Origin: Fimbriimonadaceae bacterium
GTDB lineage: Bacteria > Armatimonadota > Fimbriimonadia > Fimbriimonadales > Fimbriimonadaceae
Length of the DNA stretch: 64,000 bases
Assembly (NCBI GenBank): GCA_022843485.1
Contig: JALHNM010000005.1
Location: forward strand, 124,001-188,000
Direction of reading: 5' to 3'
Both the position numbers and the translations under genes were made by a program. Within the stretch, counting starts at the first letter, position 1; every line of letters starts with the position of its first letter. Under the pieces are notes generated by a model. It was not told where the DNA came from, ran no database searches, and saw only the letters and a program-made list of their open reading frames with translations. This document shows positions 1 to 7,674 of the stretch, in pieces.

Positions 1-221
1 GGTTGGGCCTCGTTGACGGTGAGCGTGCGGCCGTCCATCTGGCTGTTGTTCTTGTCGGCGATCGCCGTGGCAAGGTCTTCGGCGTTGATATCGACGAAGC
101 CGAAGCCGCGGCCCTCGATGATGCGGGCGTTCGTCCCGCCGTAAGCGCTGAAGTGGTCTTGGAGCTGTCGCTGATCGACGGAATACGGCAGGTTGCCGAC
201 GTAAAGGGTTTTAGTTGCCAT
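1..221 (-). CDS. RNA-binding protein with RRM domain (3' end outside window)
   Basis: The reverse strand reads from an ATG at 219-221 into a canonical RNA recognition motif. RNP2 is LYVGNL at residues 5-10, and RNP1 is RGFGFVDI, about residues 36-43. Single-RRM proteins of this size bind single-stranded RNA and are often cold- or stress-related in bacteria, which is family knowledge. The reading frame is open to the window edge (73 complete codons), so the C-terminus is missing here. A weak GAGG lies about 9 nt upstream of the ATG. Confidence in the family is high; the RNA target cannot be seen. Confidence 0.88.
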   Translation of the reverse strand, partial: MATKTLYVGNLPYSVDQRQLQDHFSAYGGTNARIIEGRGFGFVDINAEDLATAIADKNNSQMDGRTLTVNEAQ

Positions 222-371
222 GTGTAGCCTCGGGAGGCGTTGTCCGGTTCGGTGCTAGAAGGCGCAACTTCGAACCAGCCCGAGGGGCAAGTCGTAGGTA
301 ACGTTTTCCAATGCAGTGAATCGAAGCAGTGCCAGTATAGTCCATTGGCCTCCGCAACGGACGCATCAGAC

Positions 372-587
372 CTATTTCGAGTCTGGAGGCTGTCGGGAGT
401 CCTTCCTCAGGCGGCATGGGCGCCCGGTGAACCCGCCCTGCTCCAGGAACGACCTCTCAAGCTGTCTCAGGAGCTTGTCGAGCAAGAAGTTGGTCTGGTT
501 CACAACGCAGACCATCGTGTTGGCGGCGTTCTTGGGGCCATTCTCTTCGACATAGGGCCTATGGGCATAATAAGCCATCCCAATCAA
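372..587 (-). pseudogene. Remnant of a four-helix-bundle suffix-domain protein
   Basis: The frame encodes a C-terminal piece with ANTMVCVVNQTNFLLDKLL followed by LERSFLEQGGFT. This resembles, from memory, the suffix domain of S23/Avd-like four-helix-bundle proteins (ANxLLxLxxQAxYLLDRQ ... EEGGFTER). The N-terminal helices are absent. The same frame continues upstream for some codons (GNLLIGMAYY...) but has no good start codon or ribosome site, and no other frame supplies the missing half. I read it as an N-terminally truncated, probably dead gene. The rest of the 222-783 gap shows no other convincing gene, and its base composition is visibly less GC-rich than its neighbours. Confidence 0.5.
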
Positions 588-783
588 CAGATTCCCTTTA
601 GCTGTCCATCTCGTCCATACCGCCGTGCCTCCAAGGCCGCCCCGGCAGTGCGGGGGCTGAGAGGGCGTGGCCAGGCTGATGTATCGTGCAGCCTGGTTCG
701 AGAAACGTATGGTGTTGGGCTGCTTTGAGCGGAATTGTTACGAAGGGACCGGGTCCTGGAGAGCATCGGCATGGTCACGCGTA

Positions 784-1524
784 CTAAGGCCGCGCGAGTC
801 CAGATTTAGCCAATCGTGCTCTTGAATTGCGGAGCCGCATCCAGCCGACAAAGCCTGCGGCCATTCGCCAAGCCAAGATGCCCAGATTCTGCAGTCTATC
901 TCCCAAGCTCGCATGTTCGGTTTTCTCGAAAACAGTGATGGTGTCAACAACGCGGGTTCGTCTTACGTTGGGCGAAGTGATCAGAAGCATGGCGGTCGCC
1001 AAGTGCGGGCCAAGGATCTGCCAAGAGTCATGAACAGCGATTCTGCCGCCGACCGCCACCTTGGGAAACCACAGGTCTAGATCCCTCTTGATGGCGCGAT
1101 AGCTGTGAGCTCCGTCGACAAAGAGGAAACCGACGCTGTGCGGTACATAGTCTAGCGAATCGGCAGATCGCTTCCTGATGGGAACCACCCAGTTCTGGAC
1201 GCCTGCCTCCTTAACGTTCTGAAGAAAGTCTGAGAAAGTGTCTGTCTCGCCATAGAGTCTCTGGTGCTCGTTTGAACCAACGTGAGGATCGATGGCGTAG
1301 ACCAATGCGCCGAATCCTTTCTCAGTGCCGGATGCCAAGCAAATGGTCGAACGCCCTTTCCAACTTCCTATCTCGACGATCCCACTGTCTTTGGGTACTG
1401 TCTTGGCCGCTTCGTGAAGGAAAGTACCCTCCCGTACCGTCAACCATCCATCTATGCTTCCAACCTGAGCGTGGAAGTCAAAATCACCTTCTTGCATACA
1501 CCTGCTCGGACCGCACCGAAACAT
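784..1524 (-). CDS. Class I SAM-dependent methyltransferase (Methyltransf_24-like)
   Basis: This 246-residue protein has SAM motif I as IVEIGSWKGRSTICLA (about residues 49-64), an acidic strand-2 end in VYAIDPH, and FLFVDGAHSYRAIKRDLDLW (about 133-152), with the VDGxHxY signature of the Methyltransf_24/CmcI-like group. These enzymes often act on sugars, glycolipids or small secondary metabolites; the substrate here is unknown. The start is ambiguous: the ATG at residue 1 and the ATG at residue 10 (MQEGDFDFHA) are both possible. It lies downstream of groL on the same strand but beyond a hairpin, so it may be transcribed separately. Codon usage looks less GC-biased than in the surrounding genes. 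Confidence 0.8.
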   Translation of the reverse strand: MFRCGPSRCMQEGDFDFHAQVGSIDGWLTVREGTFLHEAAKTVPKDSGIVEIGSWKGRSTICLASGTEKGFGALVYAIDPHVGSNEHQRLYGETDTFSDFLQNVKEAGVQNWVVPIRKRSADSLDYVPHSVGFLFVDGAHSYRAIKRDLDLWFPKVAVGGRIAVHDSWQILGPHLATAMLLITSPNVRRTRVVDTITVFEKTEHASLGDRLQNLGILAWRMAAGFVGWMRLRNSRARLAKSGLARP

Positions 1525-1546
1525 ACCAGGTGCTGGCGACGGGAGA

Positions 1547-1574
1547 CCCGGTCTGGCCGAGTAGGCAGACCGGG
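1547..1574 (-). terminator. Hairpin after groL
   Basis: Inverted repeat CCCGGTCTG (1547-1555) and CAGACCGGG (1566-1574) with a 10-nt loop, 20 nt past the groL stop codon on the reverse strand. No clear T-run follows, so it may be a weak or Rho-assisted terminator, or a processing site. Confidence 0.45.
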
Positions 1575-1593
1575 CTCGATTTCCAGAACTTCC

Positions 1594-3231
<1,638 letters not shown>

Positions 3232-3268
3232 TTACGTGTTTCCCCAGTGTGGTGTCGATGCCCGGAGC

Positions 3269-3301
3269 CTGGCAGTCTCCGAGCGTGTCTGCCAAATGAT
3301 A
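3269..3301 (-). promoter_or_regulatory. groL promoter -10 and proximal CIRCE-like operator
   Basis: Arms CTGGCAGTC (3269-3277) and GTCTGCCAA (3287-3295) flank a 9-nt spacer, the 9-N9-9 layout of the HrcA operator CIRCE (TTAGCACTC-N9-GAGTGCTAA), with TGGCA instead of TAGCA. A -10-like TATCAT (reverse strand, 3296-3301) directly abuts it, so transcription would start inside the operator. The same arrangement occurs at groS. Confidence 0.78.
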
Positions 3302-3321
3302 CCGGGGCCGGAGGGGAGTCC

Positions 3322-3348
3322 TTGGCACTCAGGCCTAGCGACTGCCAA
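3322..3348 (-). promoter_or_regulatory. groL distal CIRCE-like operator
   Basis: Arms TTGGCACTC (3322-3330) and GACTGCCAA (3340-3348) flank a 9-nt spacer. The arms pair with one mismatch. The site covers the expected -35 area of groL and overlaps the last codons and stop (3335-3337) of the FAD oxidoreductase gene. Confidence 0.78.
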
Positions 3349-4480
3349 CCAGCGCCAGTCTCTGGGCGGTCCTTTCTCCTAGTCCCATGCTGAGCGTCAT
3401 CCCCGCCCCGCTGACTCCGACCCGCACGTGGACCCCCGGCAGGGGCTCGGCCTCGTGGAGCGGCGCCCCGTCCGTGGTGCCGTAGACGCCGATCCAGCGC
3501 TGGGTGATGTGGAGCCGGTCGATCGGGAGGGCCACGCCGACCGCCTCGAGGGTGAGCCGGTAGGTCTCCTCCTCGGCGAACGGCGTGAGGTCGCGCCCGT
3601 ACTCGTGCGAGTCGCCGAGCGTGATCTCGCCGGTGCCGTGCTGGCTGACGAGGATGTGGATCCCCCGCTCGACCTGGCCGGGCCAGAGCTCCTCGTGGAG
3701 CGACTTGAGCTCAGCCAACGACGGGCAGACCTCGAAGTTGCGGTAGTGCCCGATCGTGAGGCCCGTGCAGAGCAGCACGCCGATCCGCCAGTCCGCCGGG
3801 TCCGGCTCCGCCCGCAGCATCTGGAGCTTCGTCCGGCTAAGCGGGGCGGCGGCGAAGTGCTCGGGCAACAGCGTCTCGTAGTCGTCGCCCGTACAGAGCA
3901 CCACCGTCTCTGCCTCGAACGTGTCCTCGCCGACCCGCACCCGGCCCGGGGCGACCTCGGTGGCGGCCCGGCCGAAATGGAACTCCACCCCGTACCGCTC
4001 CGAGAGGTACGCCGGCAGGGCGCCGAGGGTGAGCCGGGGATCGACGCAGACCTCTTGGCTCGAGGCCATGCCCCCGACCAGACCGTCGGTCTTGATCCCC
4101 TGGGCGCGCGCGGCGCACTCGGCCGGGCTCAGGAGGGCGGTGTCGCAGCCGTGGTCCTTCCCCGCTTCGTGGAACTCCGCGAGGACTTGCATCTCGAGCG
4201 GGTGGTGGGCCAGGTGGAGCGAGCCGCACGGGTTATGCCAGAGCCCGGCGTCGGTCAGGGTCTCCCGCCAAAGCCGGTTGCTCTCGAGGGCGAGGGTCCG
4301 GAGTTCGCCGAACGGCTGGCCGATCGTCCAGACCATCCCGAAGTTGCGCACAGACGCCCCTTGCGCCCGCAGGTTCCGCTCGACCACCCGGACGGAGAGA
4401 CCCCTCCGTGCGAAGGCGGCCGCGTGGCCCAGCCCGATGATCCCCGCCCCAACGATCACGACGTCCGTCTTCGTGCGCAT
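3335..4480 (-). CDS. FAD-dependent oxidoreductase, HpnW/TIGR03364 type
   Basis: This 381-residue DAO-fold protein has the dinucleotide-binding motif VVIVGAGIIGLGHAAAF near residues 8-24. It matches in character the TIGR03364 group of FAD oxidoreductases that occur next to phosphonatase-like hydrolases (TIGR03351). That pairing is exactly what is seen here, with the hydrolase divergently transcribed 45 bp away. Established knowledge suggests oxidative removal of the amino group from an aminophosphonate related to 2-aminoethylphosphonate; the exact substrate is inferred. The start ATG at 4480 gives a normal N-terminus. Its 3' end doubles as the distal groL operator, an unusual overlap of coding and regulatory sequence. 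Confidence 0.82.
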   Translation of the reverse strand: MRTKTDVVIVGAGIIGLGHAAAFARRGLSVRVVERNLRAQGASVRNFGMVWTIGQPFGELRTLALESNRLWRETLTDAGLWHNPCGSLHLAHHPLEMQVLAEFHEAGKDHGCDTALLSPAECAARAQGIKTDGLVGGMASSQEVCVDPRLTLGALPAYLSERYGVEFHFGRAATEVAPGRVRVGEDTFEAETVVLCTGDDYETLLPEHFAAAPLSRTKLQMLRAEPDPADWRIGVLLCTGLTIGHYRNFEVCPSLAELKSLHEELWPGQVERGIHILVSQHGTGEITLGDSHEYGRDLTPFAEEETYRLTLEAVGVALPIDRLHITQRWIGVYGTTDGAPLHEAEPLPGVHVRVGVSGAGMTLSMGLGERTAQRLALVGSR

Positions 4481-4511
4481 CCCTTTACATTCCCTTAACC
4501 TGTAACGAAGG

Positions 4512-4517
4512 TATGGT
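4512..4517 (+). promoter_or_regulatory. -10-like TATGGT, leaderless start
   Basis: TATGGT ends 8 nt before the GTG start of the phosphonatase-like gene, and there is no Shine-Dalgarno. This spacing implies a leaderless or nearly leaderless mRNA. Confidence 0.55.
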
Positions 4518-4525
4518 GCTTCGCA

Positions 4526-5197
4526 GTGGTCAAGCTGCTAGTTTGCGACATGGCGGGCACGACGGTCCGGGACGACGACTTCGTGGCGAACGCCCTGCTG
4601 GCTGCCTTCGCGGCCCACGGGGTCGAGGTGACGCGGGAGCAGACCCTGCCGGTCATGGGCGTCAAGAAGCCCGTCGCGGTGCGGATGCTGCTCGACGAGG
4701 CGGGGCACCCGGAGTTGGCCGACCCCGTCCATGCGCGGTTCGTGGACGAGATGGTGCGGTTCTACCGCGAGGACCCCAGCGTGGTCCCGATGCCGGGGGC
4801 GGAGGACGTCTTCCGGTGGTGCCGGGAGCGCGGGATCAAGGTCGGGCTGGACACTGGGTTCGACCGGCGTACGGCCCAGACCGTGCTCGACCGGTTCGGC
4901 TGGGGCCCGGGAGTGATCGACGCGAGCGTCACGAGCGACGAGGTCGCCCATGGGCGACCGGCTCCAGACATGGTGCTCCGGCTGATGGACCTGAACGGCG
5001 TCGTGGACCCTGTGACGGTAATCAAGGTCGGCGACTCGATCAGCGATATGGGCCAAGGAGTGGCCGCCGGGTGCCTCGAGACGGTCGGCGTCCGCAGCGG
5101 GGCGGCCACTGAGGCCGAGCTGCTCGAGGCAGGGGCGACGGTCATCGTCGACGGCATCGCCGACCTGCCAAGTTTCATCGAGAGCTTGGGGCGATAA
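4526..5197 (+). CDS. Phosphonatase-like HAD hydrolase (TIGR03351 type)
   Basis: This 223-residue HAD-superfamily enzyme has motif I CDMAGTTVRD at residues 7-16. The Asp-x-Ala-Gly-Thr form, rather than DxDGT, is typical of phosphonoacetaldehyde hydrolase relatives that cleave C-P bonds. The C-terminal Mg-binding motif is KVGDSISDM. It likely works with the divergent FAD oxidoreductase: deamination of an aminophosphonate to an aldehyde, then C-P cleavage to release phosphate. The GTG start at 4526 is preferred because TATGGT lies 8 nt upstream. The stop codon lies inside a perfect 40-bp palindrome. No phosphonate transporter is in the window. Confidence 0.85.
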   Translation: MVKLLVCDMAGTTVRDDDFVANALLAAFAAHGVEVTREQTLPVMGVKKPVAVRMLLDEAGHPELADPVHARFVDEMVRFYREDPSVVPMPGAEDVFRWCRERGIKVGLDTGFDRRTAQTVLDRFGWGPGVIDASVTSDEVAHGRPAPDMVLRLMDLNGVVDPVTVIKVGDSISDMGQGVAAGCLETVGVRSGAATEAELLEAGATVIVDGIADLPSFIESLGR

Positions 5198-5232
5198 GCC
5201 CTATAGGTCTTATAAGACCTATAGGGCTTATC
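5193..5232. terminator. Perfect 40-bp palindrome between convergent genes
   Basis: The left half GATAAGCCCTATAGGTCTTA (5193-5212) is the exact reverse complement of 5213-5232, with no loop. It overlaps the TAA of the phosphonatase-like gene and ends 6 bp before the groS stop. As RNA it would form a strong hairpin on either strand, so a bidirectional terminator role is likely. Its AT-rich TATAGG/CCTATA composition is very unlike the surrounding sequence, which suggests a mobile or dispersed repeat unit. Confidence 0.6.
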
Positions 5233-5238
5233 CCGCCC

Positions 5239-5529
5239 TCACTTCACGATCGCGTAGATCTGATCCTCGTCGAGGATCGTATAGTCCTCGCCTTCGAGGG
5301 TGACTTCGTTGCCGCCGTACTTGCTGAAGAGCACGCGGTCGCCGGCCTTCACGGCGAGCTTGTTGCGCTCCCCGTTCTCCAAGGTGCGGCCCTCGCCGAC
5401 GGCGACGACCTTGCCCTCGGTCGGCTTCTTCTTCGCGCTGTCCGGGAGGATGATCCCCCCCGCGGTCTTGTCCTCGGCTTCGATGAGCTGCACGACGACC
5501 TTGTCTCCGAGCGGTTTGATGTTCGCCAT
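5239..5529 (-). CDS. groS: Co-chaperonin GroES (Hsp10)
   Basis: This 96-residue protein begins [14 protein letters not shown] and contains the mobile-loop region around [18 protein letters not shown], which docks on GroEL, and the conserved [18 protein letters not shown] segment. The ATG at 5527-5529 gives the normal family length; the frame stays open far upstream, but that part is antisense to the pseudopilin gene. groS stands alone here, separated from groL by the phosphonate pair, yet has the same paired CIRCE-like operator layout, so the two loci are probably co-regulated. Confidence 0.97.
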   Translation of the reverse strand: MANIKPLGDKVVVQLIEAEDKTAGGIILPDSAKKKPTEGKVVAVGEGRTLENGERNKLAVKAGDRVLFSKYGGNEVTLEGEDYTILDEDQIYAIVK

Positions 5530-5574
5530 GGTCTTGTTTGTCTTCTCCGAACGCTTGTGCCCGCCAAGCGCCGA

Positions 5575-5608
5575 CTGGCACTCTCGCGGACTGACTGCCA
5601 GGATTATG
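5575..5608 (-). promoter_or_regulatory. groS promoter -10 and proximal CIRCE-like operator
   Basis: Arms CTGGCACTC (5575-5583) and GACTGCCAG (5593-5601) flank a 9-nt spacer and pair with one mismatch. A -10-like CATAAT (reverse strand, 5603-5608) sits 1 bp from it, copying the groL layout. The operator lies 45 bp upstream of the start codon. Confidence 0.78.
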
Positions 5609-5638
5609 GAGCCCACGCCCCCGTCGGGGGAAGGGGGG

Positions 5639-5665
5639 TTGGCAGAAATGGGCCGAGAGTGCCAA
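5639..5665 (-). promoter_or_regulatory. groS distal CIRCE-like operator
   Basis: Arms TTGGCAGAA (5639-5647) and GAGTGCCAA (5657-5665) flank a 9-nt spacer; two arm positions do not pair. It is centred 64 bp upstream of the proximal operator. At groL the equivalent distance is 53 bp. Confidence 0.68.
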
Positions 5666-5717
5666 GCCGACCGGCCCGCCCTGGGCTCGAGGGTTGACGC
5701 AGGACCCCTCCCCACGG

Positions 5718-5723
5718 TACCTT
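5718..5723 (+). promoter_or_regulatory. -10-like TACCTT, leaderless start
   Basis: TACCTT ends 7 nt before the ATG of the pseudopilin gene, with no Shine-Dalgarno. It points away from the groS promoter region. Confidence 0.45.
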
Positions 5724-5730
5724 TCGGCCT

Positions 5731-6543
5731 ATGTGGGGCCGACGCGCGTTCACGCTCATCGAACTCCTGGTCGTGATCGCCATCATCGCGGTCCTTGCGG
5801 CGATCCTGTTCCCGGTCTTCGCCCAGGCCAAGGCCGCCGCGCTCCATACCCAGAACGTTAGCAACATCCGCCAACTCGCCCAGGCCGCCATCCTCTACTC
5901 GAACGACTACGAGGACACCTTCCCCCACCAAGCCTGGATCGGCAACGGCGGATTCCGCACCGAGGAGTACCACGTCCTCTTTCAACCCTACGTCAAGAAC
6001 TGGGGCATTATGTACGACCCCTTGAGGCGTAACCTGTGTAACCAATACCGGAACCGGTGGGGCGCGCAGGATCGCGAGCGTTGTATGGGCTATGGCGTGA
6101 ACACCGGTGTTCATGACATCGGTTCCGGCAACGAGTCCGGGCTGTTCATGGCCACTCGGTTCATCCCCCCGGACATCCGCATCATGTTCGGCCGGCAGCT
6201 CACGTTCTTCCCTTCTCCCTCCGAAATGGTGATGTTCCAGACCACCCAAGACGAGCCGATGTACACGACCGCCTTCCATTGGCAGCGGTACGTGCTCGAC
6301 GGGCGGGGTTCGAACCAAGCCAAGGCCAGGAACGACGGCAAGTGGGTCCGCGCGATGGTCGACGGCAGCGCGAAGTCCGTCCGGGTGGCGCGTTACCGAG
6401 CCCTCGCCTGGGACCATCTCATCATGCCCGTCGCCCGGCCGGACATCGAGAAGCACTGCTGGTCGCTCGAGGCCATGGGCGGGCCCGGCATCACCTGCGG
6501 CCAGTACATCGACCTCTTCATGCGCGACCGACGCCCCTACTAA
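5731..6543 (+). CDS. Prepilin-like protein with N-terminal methylation leader
   Basis: This 270-residue protein starts [15 protein letters not shown]. The short basic leader and [13 protein letters not shown] helix are the type IV pilin/type II secretion processing signal recognised by prepilin peptidase. The soluble part resembles the large pseudopilin-like family expanded in Armatimonadota and Planctomycetes (DUF1559/H-X9-DG-like). [10 protein letters not shown] segment near the C-terminus resembles the DG part of that signature. It probably sits at the inner membrane or cell surface; the partner machinery is not in the window. A related protein lies at 50447-51379. Confidence 0.85.
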   Translation: MWGRRAFTLIELLVVIAIIAVLAAILFPVFAQAKAAALHTQNVSNIRQLAQAAILYSNDYEDTFPHQAWIGNGGFRTEEYHVLFQPYVKNWGIMYDPLRRNLCNQYRNRWGAQDRERCMGYGVNTGVHDIGSGNESGLFMATRFIPPDIRIMFGRQLTFFPSPSEMVMFQTTQDEPMYTTAFHWQRYVLDGRGSNQAKARNDGKWVRAMVDGSAKSVRVARYRALAWDHLIMPVARPDIEKHCWSLEAMGGPGITCGQYIDLFMRDRRPY

Positions 6544-6552
6544 CGCGGCGAC

Positions 6553-6578
6553 GCCGGGCATCCAAAGGGTGGCCCGGC
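6553..6578. terminator. Hairpin between convergent genes
   Basis: GCCGGGC (6553-6559) pairs with GCCCGGC (6572-6578), and the inner ATCC/GGGT extends the stem around an AAA loop. It lies between the convergent pseudopilin and secreted-protein genes. Confidence 0.5.
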
Positions 6579-6598
6579 ACCGTCCGCTCCGCTAGACC

Positions 6599-7660
6599 TT
6601 ACAGGGCCCGCCAGGACACGATCGACCGTCGGTCCGCCGACACGACGACCTCCCATCGTTGCACAGGCTGCGCTCGGGAATCGAGGATCTCGAACACGCC
6701 CAGGATGAGGCCCTGGTCGCCCTTGCTCAGATCGGTCAGCCGCCAGGAGGACGCTCCGGCCGCTTGGGCCCGGATCGCCGGGAGCAACCGCAGCAGGTCC
6801 GCTCGGCCGAGGGCCACGTTGTAGGTCGCGTCCGGCGCGAGTACCGTCCCGAACCGGGCAGCGTCGCCGTCGAGGTACGCACCGAGCGCAAGCCGCGCGA
6901 TCGGCTCGACCGACCGCCACAGGGCCCCATCCACCCGAGCCGGCACCTCGGGCCACATCTGGCGCCACTCCGACTGGAGCTGCGCCACGAACGGCCGGGC
7001 CGCGTAACGGGGCAGGAGCGACTCGAGTTGGCGACGCTGGGCCACCCCCTCTTCGTCCGCCTTCGCGGCCCCCTGGAGGTGCGTGAGAAGACCCCGGCGC
7101 ACGAGATCGCCCATCCCCGGCATCGGTGGCGTCACCTGGATCGTAACGTCCGAAGCCTGAACCTCGAGGCCGTTCGGGTCGTAGTCGACGAGCCCGGACG
7201 CGACCGTGTACAGGCCGGGCGTCTCGACGAGGTAGCTCGGCACCCCGTCCGAGTCGATCCGCTCGGCGAACGGCCGCACCGTCTGCTGCACTTGGCCAGG
7301 CAAGAACGGCTTGGGCTCGCAATGGGTGCACTTCGCCACCCAGGTCGAGGCGAGGAGGCTCTCGAACTCCTCCTCAGGCTCGGCCGCGCCCTTGATGAAG
7401 AGCAGGACGTGGTTGTCCTCCGGGCGCAGGCTGACGAATTCGGCGCTCGTCCCAGTGTTCCGGGTGAGCGTGAACCGGAAGAAGACCGGCTCGAACATGG
7501 GGACGGTGACGCTGGGGCCCCAAGGGCCGTCAGCTGTCGTGCTGACCTCGGTGGTCAGTTGGAATCCGCGGTCCGAGGTCTGGGCCCGCGCCGGGGAGGA
7601 CGCCAAGGCCAAGAGCGCGGCGCCGAGGACGACGAGGGTTCGCGTGGTGTGTCTGGTCAT
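6599..7660 (-). CDS. Secreted protein of unknown function
   Basis: This 353-residue protein has a clear Sec signal peptide (MTRHTTRTLVVLGAALLALASSPARAQ, cleavage near residue 27). No family is recognised. The first half looks like a beta-rich domain. The last about 110 residues (from VDGALWRSVEPIARLALGAYLDGDAARFG) have the helix pattern and C-terminal strand layout of NTF2/SnoaL-like folds, which is a guess. A CTHC pair near residues 112-115 could bind metal or form a disulfide. It lies 14 bp downstream of the metzincin gene and is probably the last gene of that secreted-protein operon. Confidence 0.75.
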   Translation of the reverse strand: MTRHTTRTLVVLGAALLALASSPARAQTSDRGFQLTTEVSTTADGPWGPSVTVPMFEPVFFRFTLTRNTGTSAEFVSLRPEDNHVLLFIKGAAEPEEEFESLLASTWVAKCTHCEPKPFLPGQVQQTVRPFAERIDSDGVPSYLVETPGLYTVASGLVDYDPNGLEVQASDVTIQVTPPMPGMGDLVRRGLLTHLQGAAKADEEGVAQRRQLESLLPRYAARPFVAQLQSEWRQMWPEVPARVDGALWRSVEPIARLALGAYLDGDAARFGTVLAPDATYNVALGRADLLRLLPAIRAQAAGASSWRLTDLSKGDQGLILGVFEILDSRAQPVQRWEVVVSADRRSIVSWRAL

Positions 7661-7674
7661 GGTTCTCTCCTGCG

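Noticed and set aside
5239-6561. A 440-codon frame joining groS to upstream sequence
   Set aside because: Only the last 96 codons match GroES. The upstream part is antisense to the pseudopilin gene and crosses the CIRCE-like operators.
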